A DNA stretch of 64,000 nucleotides from Hibiscus mutabilis (lineage: Eukaryota; Streptophyta; Magnoliopsida; Malvales; Malvaceae), in the NCBI GenBank assembly GCA_019671005.1, contig CM033714.1, forward strand, positions 54,607,741 through 54,671,740, written 5' to 3'. The notes beneath the pieces are model-generated. The model saw only the letters and a program-made list of their open reading frames with translations, was not told where the DNA came from and did no database searches. The position numbers were made by a program, and so were the translations under genes. This document shows, piece by piece, positions 1-10,612 of the stretch (its first letter is position 1; every line of letters starts with the position of its first letter).

Positions 1-1
1 G

Positions 2-748
2 GTGTTTTACCCGCCAGGAGTTATGCCTCCCAATGGCCAATTCACAGGGTACGCCCCACTTCCTCCCGGGCATTACCCTCACGCGCAGGCGCAGCCCCCG
101 CCGGCGTTTTATTACGGTCAGGGTTATACAGAATCGCCGCCCCGTAGCGGTGGTTTTTCGTGGCCTTGTCGCTGCTTTCTGATATTTTTAATTGTGGTCA
201 TTCTGTTCTTGGTCATCTCGAGGATCATAATCTGGGCGACCCTTCTCCCTCGGTTCCCAATTTTCCACGTCGACAACATGTCCGTCACCAACTTCGACGC
301 GGAAGCAAATCCTTTCAGGGCAAAGTGGGATGCCAAAGTTACGGTCGAGAACCCGAACAAGAAACTAGACATGTATTTGGACAAAGTGGAGGGTTTTGTG
401 AATTACAATGACAATTACGACGTGGGGTTTACTTGGAAGAACCCCATGTTCTTGGAAAGCAGGAACAAGACCACGATGCGAGTGGTGATCATCACGGGCA
501 TGTCGGCTCATTACGCGGTGCCCCTTTGGATCGCCCAGGACATGGGCAGGGATCAGAAGGACGGGGCGGTGAATTTCTTGTTGAAGTTCAGGGTTTGGGC
601 CAACTTAAAAAGCAGGTCTTGGTCCTGGTTCAGGAGGAGTTTGGTGCTCTATGTTGAATGTGGTGATTTGAATGTTGTTTTCAAGGGTGGTTCCAAGAAT
701 GGGACTTTGGAATCTAAAGATCGTGAGGATTGCGATATTTCCACATGA
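2..748 (+). CDS. NDR1/HIN1-like (NHL) LEA-2 domain protein, 5' end outside the window
   Basis: The family (LEA-2, also called LEA hydroxyproline-rich glycoproteins) comprises plasma-membrane-anchored proteins tied to pathogen and abiotic stress responses. The frame is open from the window edge, so the start may lie upstream; the first in-frame ATG is at 23. Seen in the protein: a Pro/Tyr/Gly-rich cytosolic tail (about residues 1-50, with PPP and YYGQGY runs), a Cys pair (CRC) just before one hydrophobic span (about residues 58-82), then a LEA-2-like region beginning LPRFPIFHVDNMSVTNF and containing VTVENPNKKLDMYLDKVEG, which is the family hallmark. No intron is visible, which is usual for NHL genes. 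The stop is TGA at 746-748. The ~245-residue length fits the family. The exact paralogue cannot be named. This is the only host gene I can support in the window. Confidence 0.9.
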   Translation: MFYPPGVMPPNGQFTGYAPLPPGHYPHAQAQPPPAFYYGQGYTESPPRSGGFSWPCRCFLIFLIVVILFLVISRIIIWATLLPRFPIFHVDNMSVTNFDAEANPFRAKWDAKVTVENPNKKLDMYLDKVEGFVNYNDNYDVGFTWKNPMFLESRNKTTMRVVIITGMSAHYAVPLWIAQDMGRDQKDGAVNFLLKFRVWANLKSRSWSWFRRSLVLYVECGDLNVVFKGGSKNGTLESKDREDCDIST

Positions 749-1426
749 ATAAACGTAAATCTATTCATTGTTTTCAAAAACTGAAGATTTGGCAATTTTT
801 TTGTGTAGGGATTTATTTATTTTTTTGTTTGCTCACGAATCACGTCAATAGACTAGCAATTTTCTCATTTAAACGTAATTCAAGTTGTATGTTTGGATTC
901 AATAGGAACACTGGAAATATCATAGGTTGCTCTCTCTCTCTCTCCCCGGTCTGAGGATAATTAATGTTTTAATTTTCATTGATTTTTCAACTTGAATTTG
1001 TTAGAAATAGTTGTTATTGTCTGTAAAATTTCATTTGGTACATAGTTTTCAATATATTTATTCTAAAGGAGAACAATTTAAACTAAATACAAATTTTGTT
1101 TTTATATAATATCAGCCTATGAATAATTAAAGACTTTGATCGTCTGATTATTTTGCATGAATATTGAACGTGAAGTCCAATTTAAGGAATTGAATAAATG
1201 TTGTTTTGCTGCGTCCGAAGACTATTGCACATACAATAGTTTTCCTTTATTTAGAGAAATGGATGATGGCAAGGGAATTACGCACCATCATGGAAAGGTT
1301 ATTTTCTCTATAAATTATCAGGAAAAAGTGCACTAAAAACTCACTTAACATTTCGTCGGAATATTTTTTTAAAAAGAAATATTACATAAATGGGTTAGGG
1401 TTAAATACAAATTTGTAATACAAAAA
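749..1426. other. 3' flank of the NHL gene and AT-rich spacer
   Basis: AATAAA overlaps the NHL stop (748-753), and further AT-rich stretches could serve in 3'-end formation. A short CT microsatellite lies at 930-943. I see no gene, RNA or mobile element before the MITE array that starts near 1427. Confidence 0.5.
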
Positions 1427-2940
1427 ATTATTAGATGAACTCGGCTCAACACGTCATCCGTAGTCCCAGCCAATAAGGTCTGTCCATCTGATTTATTTTC
1501 AAGGTGAATCTCCACTTCTTTCTTATATGTAAATAAAGAGCAGGTGATTATTTGGAAGTTACTTTGAGGTGGATAAACCTTATTGGTTGAGACCATAGAT
1601 GACGTGGTGAGACAAGTCCATATAATAATTTATCGATTAGAAAAAGGATGAGTCTGCAGCGCTCGACGAGCACCGATGAGCACCACTAACGACGAGCACT
1701 ATTAATCTAATTTATAAAGATTTAAAATCCAAAAACTTACCATATAATTTGGGGATTTTGAATCGGACATGGGATTTAGGGTTCTAAAATACAAATTAGG
1801 ATAATGTTAAAGTAATTGAGGTTCTAATATGTGAATTAGGATACTCAATTTGGGAATTAAGGTTTGAATAGTATCAAATTAAATATAGTTAGGGTTCGAA
1901 TGGGGAACTAGGAATAAATTACCTACTTGCAACGAAGGAGGGGAAGGGCGACAGAGCTCAACGACGGCCACAGACGAGCGATGGCAGGAAGGTGAGGATG
2001 TGGCCGGCGGCGGCGATGTAGAAGAAAAAAACTAGGATTTTGATGATTTTGGAATAGAAATTTGGATTTAATAATTTTTAAAAGAATATGAAAAAATAAA
2101 AAAAAGAATTTTAATTAAATTACCTTTTGATTTTTCAAAAAATTAAAATTATATGGTAAGTTCGTTTGGATTTTAAATCTTTATAAATTAGATTAATAGT
2201 GCTCATCGGTGCTCGTCGAACACAGTAAAATTTTTCTTAGAAAAAATATTAGATGAACTCTGCTCACCACGTTATCCGTAGTCCTAGCCAATAAGGTCCA
2301 TCAATCTCATTTATTTTCAAGGTGAATCTTCACATATTTCCTATATGTAAATAAAGAGTGAGTGATTATTTGGAAGTTACTTTGAGGTGGATGAATCTTT
2401 TTGGTTGAGACCACATATGACGTGTGAGACAGGTCCATATAATAATTTATCGATTAGAAAAATTATTAGATGGACTCTACTTACCACGTCATCCATAGTC
2501 CGAGCCAATAAGGTCCATCCATCTCATTTATTTCCAAGGTGAATCTTCACATATTTTCTATATGTAAATAAAGAGTGGCTGATTATTTGGAAGTTACTTT
2601 GAGGTGGATGGGCCTTATTGGTTGAAACCATGGATGACGTGGTGAGACGATAAATTATTATATGGACTTATCTCACCACGTCATCAATGGTTTCAACCAA
2701 TAATGGTTTCAACCAATAAGATCCATCCACCTCAAAGTAACTTCCAAATAATCACCCACTCTTTATTTACATATAGGAAAGGGGTGAAATTCACCTTGAA
2801 AATAAATGAGATGAATGGACTTTATTGGCTGGGACTACGCATGACGTGGTGAGCAGAGTCCATTTAATATTTTTCTAATTGATATATTATTATATGGACC
2901 TGTCTCACCACGTCATCCGTGATCTCAACCAATAAGGTAC
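1427..2940. repeat. Array of ~205-bp MITEs: three direct copies, one inverted, one partial
   Basis: Each unit has ends that are inverted repeats of ~55 bp built around TGGAC..CTCACCACGTCATC and CCAATAAGGT, with an AT-rich centre containing ATATGTAAATAAAGAG. The copies lie at about 1427-1630, 2247-2447, 2462-2650 (all direct), 2652-2870 (inverted) and 2886-2940 (start only). The direct copies share the same ~16-bp spacer ending in CGATTAGAAAAA, so copies 1 to 3 arose by tandem duplication with a period near 215 bp, not by separate insertions. Copies 3 and 4 face each other almost without a spacer and form a ~200-bp arm hairpin. Copy 4 has a short internal duplication of TGGTTTCAACCAAT. There is no coding capacity. 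The superfamily is not fixed because no clear target duplication is visible. Confidence 0.75.
1646..2236. mobile_element. Mutator-like MITE with 9-bp target duplication
   Basis: A 591-bp element sits between two copies of TTAGAAAAA (1637-1645 and 2237-2245), the spacer of the MITE array. Its ends are inverted repeats of roughly 90-100 bp. They share CGACGAGCACCGATGAGCAC and, further in, AATCTAATTTATAAAGATTT and CTTACCATATAATTT. The left arm carries an extra ~16 bp that repeats CGACGAGCAC. The outermost ~18 bp of the two arms match poorly. Long terminal inverted repeats with a 9-bp duplication are typical of Mutator-like elements. The interior has a GC-rich stretch (about 1935-2015) but no transposase, so the element is non-autonomous. 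Confidence 0.75.
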
Positions 2941-3522
2941 TATAAGATAATATTAGATAAATAAAGTACTATCAGATAATATGATAAGAAAGAATCATGT
3001 GGTAAAATTGTATTTAAAAAAATTAAAAAGATAATAGTTTTTTAAGATGGATTTTTAATAATTTAAAAATTTAAAATTATAATATATATTAAACTATTTG
3101 CAATTTTTTTTTTCAATTTCCTGCTTAAAAGTTGAGAATTTTCTAATTTTTTATTTCTTTAAAAATTGTCACATGAAGCTTTTTTTTTTTTTTATCGATC
3201 TATGTTATCTTGAGTAATAACAATAGCATAGATTAACAGTGATATTTACAATTTTATGTACAAACGTGATAAAAAAAATTAAAGCGATAAATTGGACAAC
3301 TTCGAAGGCTAAATATGTATTTAACCCTTTAAAAAACACTTGAAATAATGAGCAAGTTAAAAATCTAAATAATCTTGTTCTCATTTAAAAAATAAATAAA
3401 ATAATCTTTATTTGATTTTATTGTTACAATTTTATTGTTTTTTTTATCGCAGAATATAAGATATGTATTTTTATATTTTTAACATAATTTCAACACACAC
3501 AAGTAATTGTTGCAATATTGCA
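2941..3522. other. AT-rich spacer without recognisable features
   Basis: The sequence is very AT-rich with T runs (about 3103-3112 and 3181-3193). I see no open frame, repeat end or RNA gene before the LTR-like sequence at 3523. Confidence 0.4.
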
Positions 3523-4221
3523 TGTAACACTCTAGAAAAATACGAATGATTTGAACCTATCTGAAGAGTCTCACTCGAGTTACAAGAGTGACCTAAACAT
3601 CAAGATCCACATGAATTAAAATTTCGTTAAACTATTCAAAAACTATAAAACTAAATACTGAATAAAACATGTTTATACAAAGCAGGATTTTAAAAATCAA
3701 TTATGAAAACTAGGTTCAAACTCGAATATAAATACAATAAACGATCTACATGCCCCTAACTACATACGTACCATACTCCACAAGCAATGCCGCCAAAACT
3801 CTAACATCTGATGTCACTGCTCAAACTTAATAACCTGTGTGGATGAATAATTTCGTGAGCTTGAGAGTCCAATAATACAAAACTACCTAAAGATGTTATA
3901 ATCAAACTAGTAGGTAAAAAGGCTAAGCATAAATCTAGTGTGATTTAATCATGGCATCTACAGGTTTCAGTATAAGTCGTTAACTATTTGAGATCGAGCA
4001 TTTCGAGATTAATTATTTCCATTCTATAATTCATGTTATTAACAGGATAACCTATATGGTTCATAAATCATCCTAACAAATCATTACTATAGACAATATT
4101 TACATTCAGTAAACTATGCAAGAGTGCAAATCAAGAACTGTATCAAACTGTGGTACACAACTCACGTATATGTATAGTGTAGTATATAATGGCACAAGAG
4201 CATTCTTACCTCGATCGATCG

Positions 4222-4355
4222 GGACAAGAGTCGGCATAAATGTGTACTACTGATAATAACAAGAGTCGGCACTATAATGCTACGACCAAATATAAAAGAG
4301 TCAACATTATCGTACTACGACTGAATATAACAAGAGTCGATGCCGATGCCTTACG
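4222..4355. repeat. Four degenerate ~45-bp repeats (AAGAGTCGGCA motif) in LTR D
   Basis: AAGAGTCGGCAT, AAGAGTCGGCAC, AAGAGTCAACAT and AAGAGTCGATGC each start a unit and are followed by a CTACGAC/TTACGAC end. Within a unit, GTCGGCA can pair with TGCTACGAC, so each unit can fold. The array sits where the T2 LTR carries its CGTA mini-hairpins. Confidence 0.55.
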
Positions 4356-7051
4356 ACTAACATCCCAAACATATACAACCCTAGAGTCTTAAGGACTTGC
4401 CAAGTATCTACTCAAGTGCACTTAGTGAAAACCTATAAAGTATACAAGACTTTACACATGAAATAAATCAAGCATGCGTAATTATTTACCATGGTTAAGC
4501 GAGAGTCATCTAGACTTATAGTCTCTTCATTCCTATCAAAAACTCAAGCATGTGTGAACCAGACTTAGATAGATATAAGCTATTCATTTCAAACATCATT
4601 CGATGTTCAAGCCAAAATAACATCTAGAGTCGTCACTAGATTCACACGGAATAATAGAATGTCGCATCAAGTTGTGCTTTCCTTTAACTGATAACCTATT
4701 TGGGAGTGATTCAGAAAGGTAGTCAAACTTAACGGTCATCAAACATTCTGGGAAATAAATACTTAGGTTACTTAAGTAATTACATGAAAGGGTACTCTAG
4801 TCTTCTGACATTCCGGACGAATTCCAAAAACCAATTATAAAAGTGAGTCGGTAATTAACGGTTCCACTAAGTCATTTTGAAGTTTACACATCATGACCAT
4901 TCAGGATTTGGTCAATCAGGAGTGTTCCACTCAGTTTAGCTTTCAAGGGCATTTTGGCTATTTTGATTCTTAGGGGCAATTTGGTAATTTAACCTAAAGG
5001 GTAAATAGCTAATTTGCATTCTTAAAGTTCAATTACGACTTATTAGTTCTTAAAATAGACTAAAAAGATTATCAAGTTGGTCCAAACGACATGTCAGGTA
5101 AAAAGGGGTCTAAACACATTTCGAAATAAGTTTCCCAACAGTTCTAGTATTGAGATTGACAATCAAATCCTCGAGATATATCATATCATGCAGACAACCA
5201 TATCCTCAAGATGTAACATTGTACGTAAACTTTTAGTTAGGAAGAGTACAGACTTATCATGCATCCATGTCCTATCAACACATATATTTACCAAGTATTC
5301 GAACAAGTACACATCGCTTGTATTCTTATATTAGTACAAGCTACATTGTATAGTTGAATAAGTCTTCATAAGTCATTAGAAGATTTTTCCATCGAAAAAT
5401 TAAACATGTCTTCGTATGATATTCTTCCATTTTGGTAGCATTTTCAGAATTGATTTGAACCATATAAGTTAGAATTTACAAGTCTCGGGGGTATTATGGT
5501 CATTTAAGCCTTACCGGTAATTTCATGATTGAACGAATAAGGGAATTTTGATCATTCTAAGATATGTAACACCCAAAATAGGGTTAGAAGGATTATAGGT
5601 TTGATTGGTTGGTACGATTTGGTCGGACCAAATTTTTCGGTTAAATAAGTTTCAGGTAAAAATAAATATTTAAAAATAAAATTTTGTTAATTTGATTTTG
5701 GTTTGGTCTTCTAAAAATGTTCAAAATTATTATTAAGCATATTGGTAATTAAATTGATAGCTAATTAAATTGTTTAAAGTGACATTTTGGTTTTAGTGAT
5801 TAAAATGTAAAGTTTGCAAAATTATTTTTAAGTGACTAAATTGTTAAAGGGCCAATAGTAAGAATCCTTAGAGAGCTATATTTTCCAAATGTTTTAATTA
5901 AGTTTTCCACCTTAATTGACTAAAGGTTTTGACGATTAATTGGTTTCCTAAAATTATTTTCTTATTTTCCCAATTTGCTCAAGATTTTCTCTTCACATTT
6001 TCTTGCCACTTTCTTTTTCATAAAATCTACATTTCTTGTTTGTTTTCTATAGACATTATCCCATTTGATTAATTTTTTTTTATTTTTTAACAAAACCTCA
6101 CAAAAGATTTCCAAAGATCTCATCTATTTTAAAATTTCTTTTCAAAAGAAAAGTTATGTCAATTTTGGTGGGAATCTCTTCAAAGAAGCAGGGGAAGAGC
6201 AAGGCGAGCTTAGTTCATAGTTCAGATTGTTTTGGCAGCTTGAGATGCATCACCAAGGGAATCTATTACGTATCAGTGAGTGAAAACAATTTTAAGAGAA
6301 TTACAAGCTTTTAGCTCTATTTGGGGACTTAGAGGAAGTGTGAAAAACTTTCTTAAGTCCAAGAGTAAGTTGAAATGGTTTATATCGACTATCTTGCAAA
6401 TTGGCATTTGATGCATATAAATGTTTTGGAATCGATTTGATAAAATGCATGCGGATGAGACTTGCTATTACAATGCATAATGATCATGATTTATAAACAT
6501 GAGATTGGGTTTAAATGAGTAAGCATGTTATGCTACCATTGATTTAAATTCTATGAGCATGATTTGAGTAAAAGAGATGAAACATACTGATGTAGCATTG
6601 AAAAACAGTAAGTTCCCGTCCATGTATGATCTTTATTGGTTATGTGACACTCTCAAAAAGTATGGGATATAGTTGACATGCCATAGGATTGAAAGGCAAC
6701 TGTAAAACGTAAAGGGCTTAGAGCCTAATTGATTGATCGTATCCTTGGCTTTGAGGTAATTGAAAGACATTATCCAGGCCTAGAGGTAGCCACAATTATA
6801 TAGGTGATTGAAAGATTATCACCACTATAATCTGTGTATCCGATGAAATTTATGATAAAATGATGGTTTGAACTAGTTACATTGATTGCCAAAATATGAA
6901 AATATGATGTAAATAAAGAATGAAAGCATGATGCATATGTTTTGAACAAGCACAATTGTTAAATGCCTTGAGAATGAAAAAATTGAAACGAAAACATGAT
7001 TTCATAAACAGTTTTATATTACATAAATGAATACTTGTTGAGCTTCCTCAC

Positions 7052-7068
7052 TAAGCATGCATTGCTTA
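7052..7068 (+). other. Conserved LTR hairpin, arms TAAGCA/TGCTTA (LTR E)
   Basis: TAAGCA-TGCAT-TGCTTA is a 6-5-6 hairpin directly after CCTCAC. The same position in LTRs T2 and S2 has TAGGCT/AGCCTA arms with a 5-nt loop, so two base pairs differ while pairing is kept. The role is unknown. Confidence 0.6.
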
Positions 7069-7700
7069 CGCTCCCATTTCATCTTTGCAAAGAAATAGAG
7101 GCTTGGGGCAGCATTCGAGGCAATGGGATCCAATGACTTTGATTTAATTAAGTATGAAAACTAGTTTAATATTTTTCGTTAATAATGCAATGTGTTACCA
7201 TGTCATTTGGGGGATTTTTGTAATGTGTTTTTGTATTTTTTTGGAGCTCTATATCTTTCTAGTTTGATGACCTTTTAAGCATGTTAATATTGTGAATTTG
7301 GTTGATCATTGTATGGGATCTATATGCTTTAATATGCCTTGATATGCAAATAATGGTTGGATGCTTAATTTTGAGTTTGGAGGTCAAATGATGTTGTTTT
7401 GAACTGGCTATAGTTTGAGCATGTTTGAAATGTATAATAGGCCATTTGTGACATGTCCAAATAGTTAAAAGTCCAAACATGCATAAAATGACTATTTGAG
7501 TTCTTCATATTGGATTGATTATGCAATCTTTGACTTTTATGTTGACATTTTGATGTAGTAGTTCATTGATGCTGAAAATTGAAGTACATGTGTGTTTTTG
7601 TATTTTTGATTTGCTCATAATTCATTATAAGAATGATTAGGTCATGTGGATATGTTTAGGGAGGTTTTTAAGTGATACAAATATGCATTTTCTGCAATTC

Positions 7701-8155
7701 TGTAGGGAGGTTTCGAAACTAGATGCACATGTTTTGAAACCTATTGAAGCTGGTATCGAAACCAGGCCCAAGGTTTCAAAACCAGGAGGCCGATTTTGGA
7801 TATTGGAATAAAGGTTTACCAAAGAAAAAGGTTTCGAAACCTTTCGTGGGGATGGTTCTACAAAGCTGAAAAATAGTCTGATGTTATATTTTAGTCCTAT
7901 AACATAAGTTTATCAATTCAATGAGTTCTAAGTGTTCAACTGAGTTGAAATTTTGCATGTGAGTCTAAATGTTGGCTATTGGAATAAAGGTTTTGAAACC
8001 ATGAAAAAAGGTTTCGAAACCTTTCGTGGGGATGGTTCTACAAAGCTGAAAAATAGTCTGAAATGTTATATTTTAGTCCTATAACATAAGTTTATCAATT
8101 CAATGAGTTCTAAGTGTTCAATCGAGTTGAAATTTTGCATGTGAGTATAAATGTT
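7701..8155. repeat. GGTTTCGAAACC palindromes and a 176-bp tandem duplication in LTR E
   Basis: The palindrome GGTTTCGAAACC or near variants (GGTTTCGAAACT, GGTATCGAAACC, GGTTTTGAAACC, GGTTTCAAAACC) occurs about seven times between 7709 and 8022. From 7801 a 176-bp block starting TATTGGAATAAAGG is repeated once, starting again at 7977 and running to about 8155. The second copy restores a GGTTTTGAAACC where the first reads GGTTTACC. Confidence 0.75.
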
Positions 8156-10156
8156 GGTTAATTACTGAATGGTTCCTTTATTTTTGAGTAAGTCCCTATA
8201 ATTTTATGAATTTTCAATTTGGTCCCCAAAATGCTAAAATTTGTGATTTAGTGCCTATTCGGTGTCCGTTTCGAATGAAAATTTAACCGTTGCTTGTATG
8301 TACACCATAGGACTTAATAATGCATATAGAGAAGATAAAATAAAAAATGGACCTAAGTTTGAATAAGTTAGTTCAGGTTTGCTTCAGCAAACCTAATGTG
8401 ATCTCCTCAGTTCAGGTCTAGCGATTAGGCCGGGTTGAGGGGTTACATGATATGGGGGCTTTTTAGCCATTTTAATCATAAATTGTATTTTAGTAAATTG
8501 GCCTTAAAATAAATAATCTAAATCTGAACTTAAAGGGTGGTTCGAACACTTTACAAACTCAAGGGTGAATTCAAGGGCTAGAGACAAATAATCAGGATTT
8601 TCCTAGTAAATATGAAAGTTAACAAAGTAAATCAAGGGTTCTATAGGGTCTAACATAGTTTTCTAGGTCTTATTAGCTTCCTGGGGTATTTTAATCATTT
8701 TACACATCAAAGTCTGAAGGTTTTGAGGCTAACAATGACTTATCGTCATTTTAGTCATATCAACTTCTAGAATGTTTTTGTCATTTAACACCCCGGGTAT
8801 TTCATACATTTTACTCTTAACAAGGTAAATAAGAGTTTGAAGGTTTCGAGACTAACAATGACTTATCAATTTCATAATTAAGTTTGAGAAATCCTTTGAA
8901 TCGTCCAATTCATTTGTTGAGTCAAGCAAATCTTAATCAGTCTAAACTATCCTTATGTCATATTCATTATGAACCTTGAAAAAATCAATCCTAGTCGCAT
9001 CAATAATCACATACATTCACACATTAACCATAAACCACTAGGTAATCACAAGATACATTCGTCAGCCTTTAACGCATCCTCGACCCCTCTCGATCAAACA
9101 CTTGAAGCCTCAATATTCCTCAGATACAAAGTAATAAAGATATAAATTAATCACTACAATAAAACTATTTACTAGACTAATTCTTAACTTTAAATGTGGA
9201 AAGGCAACTTACTGGGTTTGAATTTGGTGAAACGGGCTACATAATCGAACTCAGGACTTAAAAAACCCTCCAAGTATGTTATCCTGAAAAAAGCCAACTC
9301 TAAGTCAAAAAGCCAACGATCAACCTAGTCAAAGTTAACAACGACTAGTCAACAGTCAATGTTATTGGTCAACAGCTCGTGATTGGTCAATGGCTCCAAG
9401 TTAACAGATGATAGACCTAGTCAAAGGTGACTCACAGCTCGTTGCACCGGCTCAGCAGGCCAATAGACATTTGGCCCAATAGCTAGCTCAGTAATCTTGG
9501 CCCAAGGCTTGTCTGCCTCACTCGTAGCTGGACGTTGCCCACACGCAGGCGGTGGCATGTGTGGCGTGTGTGACATCGTCTTGTAGCGGACGGAGGCGGT
9601 GAAGCACCAGACTAACTTTCTCGACGCTGGGGAGTTTATTGGTGAGGTCGATTTGCAGCGTAGTGTAATGGATCTCAATGTTTTAGCTACCCGAACTTCC
9701 TTTCTCCTCACCCCGACAAACGACGACAACAACAACGATGAGGGGGCCACTATCCGACTCGTCTTGACATGCTAAACCTAATAGTGCCAACGGTGACATC
9801 CACGACGGCACGACCGATAGTAGATCAAGTTTCAAGCATTTACTCTCTCTAAAATACACACTTCACTCACTTTCTCTCTCTCTATTATTTCTTTTCTTTC
9901 TTTTCTACCCAACACCCGAAAACATACCAAATATAACCACTCCCAAAATAAAATGGGTAAACCACACTCAAGACCTTCCAAATTATTAAAGATTTATACT
10001 AAAGTCATCAAATTCTATTCCTTTTTCATTTTAGTCACCAATTCTTCCAAAATTGAATCACCAACTTTTAGTTTCTTCTAATTTAGTTCACAACCTTAAT
10101 ATACCCGAACCCATATTTCAGACCCAAATTACTCACCTAAAAATTAGGTCATTACA

Positions 10157-10612
10157 TTTTAACTAGAAAAAATCCCCAAGAATTGCACATATCACTTTAT
10201 TTTCAGATTTATGGTGTTTTCTACAATGAAAGTAGAAGCCGATAAGATCACAAGCCGACTTCAATGTTCATAATTTTTTTAATTAAAATAACAGTGAAGA
10301 CGGAGGATCACAAGTTGACTTCACTATTCACTACCCCTTTATTTAACTGGATGCACAACATAGATAGACGACTTTTGAAAATTTTTAATAAAAAAATCAT
10401 GAACAATGAAATTGGTAGGAACACATGTTGACTTCACTTTTTATTGTTCAAAATACAATATATTGGAAAATAAAAAATGGAGTGCAATATATCCCATTTT
10501 TTGAATTGCAATATCTAAAAAACTTAGCCCAACAAATCAGCTTATCTATTTTCTCAATATTGAGGAGCACACAGTATCATTGTAGCGAGAAATGCGTTGG
10601 AGATGGTGGAAA
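10157..10612. other. Unassigned AT-rich sequence left of solo LTR L1
   Basis: No gene is recognised. An open frame running into L1 (10425-10688, with STQYHCSEKCVGDGGN just before the insertion) resembles nothing I know. Two degenerate ~100-bp segments share ACAAG(C/T)(C/T)GACTTCA (about 10248 and 10309). Confidence 0.35.

Larger units (their letters stand above)
5565..8447 (+). mobile_element. Element E: solo LTR of a Tekay-like Ty3/gypsy family, plus orientation
   Basis: It starts TGTAACACCCAAAATAGGG and ends GGGGTTACA (TG...CA ends). The flanks are AGATA (5560-5564) and TGATA (8448-8452), a 4-of-5 match that I read as a worn target duplication. No coding region or primer site is present, so this is a 2.88-kb solo LTR. 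Shared landmarks with LTR S give the plus orientation: CCTCACTAAGCAT at 7046, then a palindrome array (7711-8021), then a stretch near 8200 reading AATTTGGTCCCCAAAATGC before the end. It lies inside D in the opposite orientation. Confidence 0.65.
3523..10156 (-). mobile_element. Element D: long Ty3/gypsy-type LTR, minus orientation, split by LTR E
   Basis: On the minus strand it begins TGTAATGACCTAATTTTTAG (at 10156), like the T1 LTR start, and ends AGAGTGTTACA (at 3523). Without the 2.9-kb insert it is about 3.75 kb. A block at 9200-9265 (CAACTTACTGGGTTTGAAT and following) matches the landmark CTTACCGGATTTGCCAAT of the T2 LTR, which supports the minus orientation. Inside are four degenerate ~45-bp repeats at 4222-4355 and a 29-bp motif repeated at 8716 and 8839. 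There is no polypurine tract, primer site or coding region next to it, and the flanks (TTGCA and TTTTA) do not form a target duplication. It is therefore a solo LTR with decayed ends or a fragment. Confidence 0.55.

Noticed and set aside
1369..1596. 75-residue minus-strand frame in the MITE array
   Set aside because: It lies within a MITE copy and is not kept open in the other copies.
9421..9750. 109-residue minus-strand frame in LTR D
   Set aside because: Compositionally biased frame in the only GC-rich stretch of the LTR, with no motif or family resemblance.
3523..10156. Target duplication for LTR D
   Set aside because: Flanks TTGCA and TTTTA do not match, so I do not claim a clean insertion for D.
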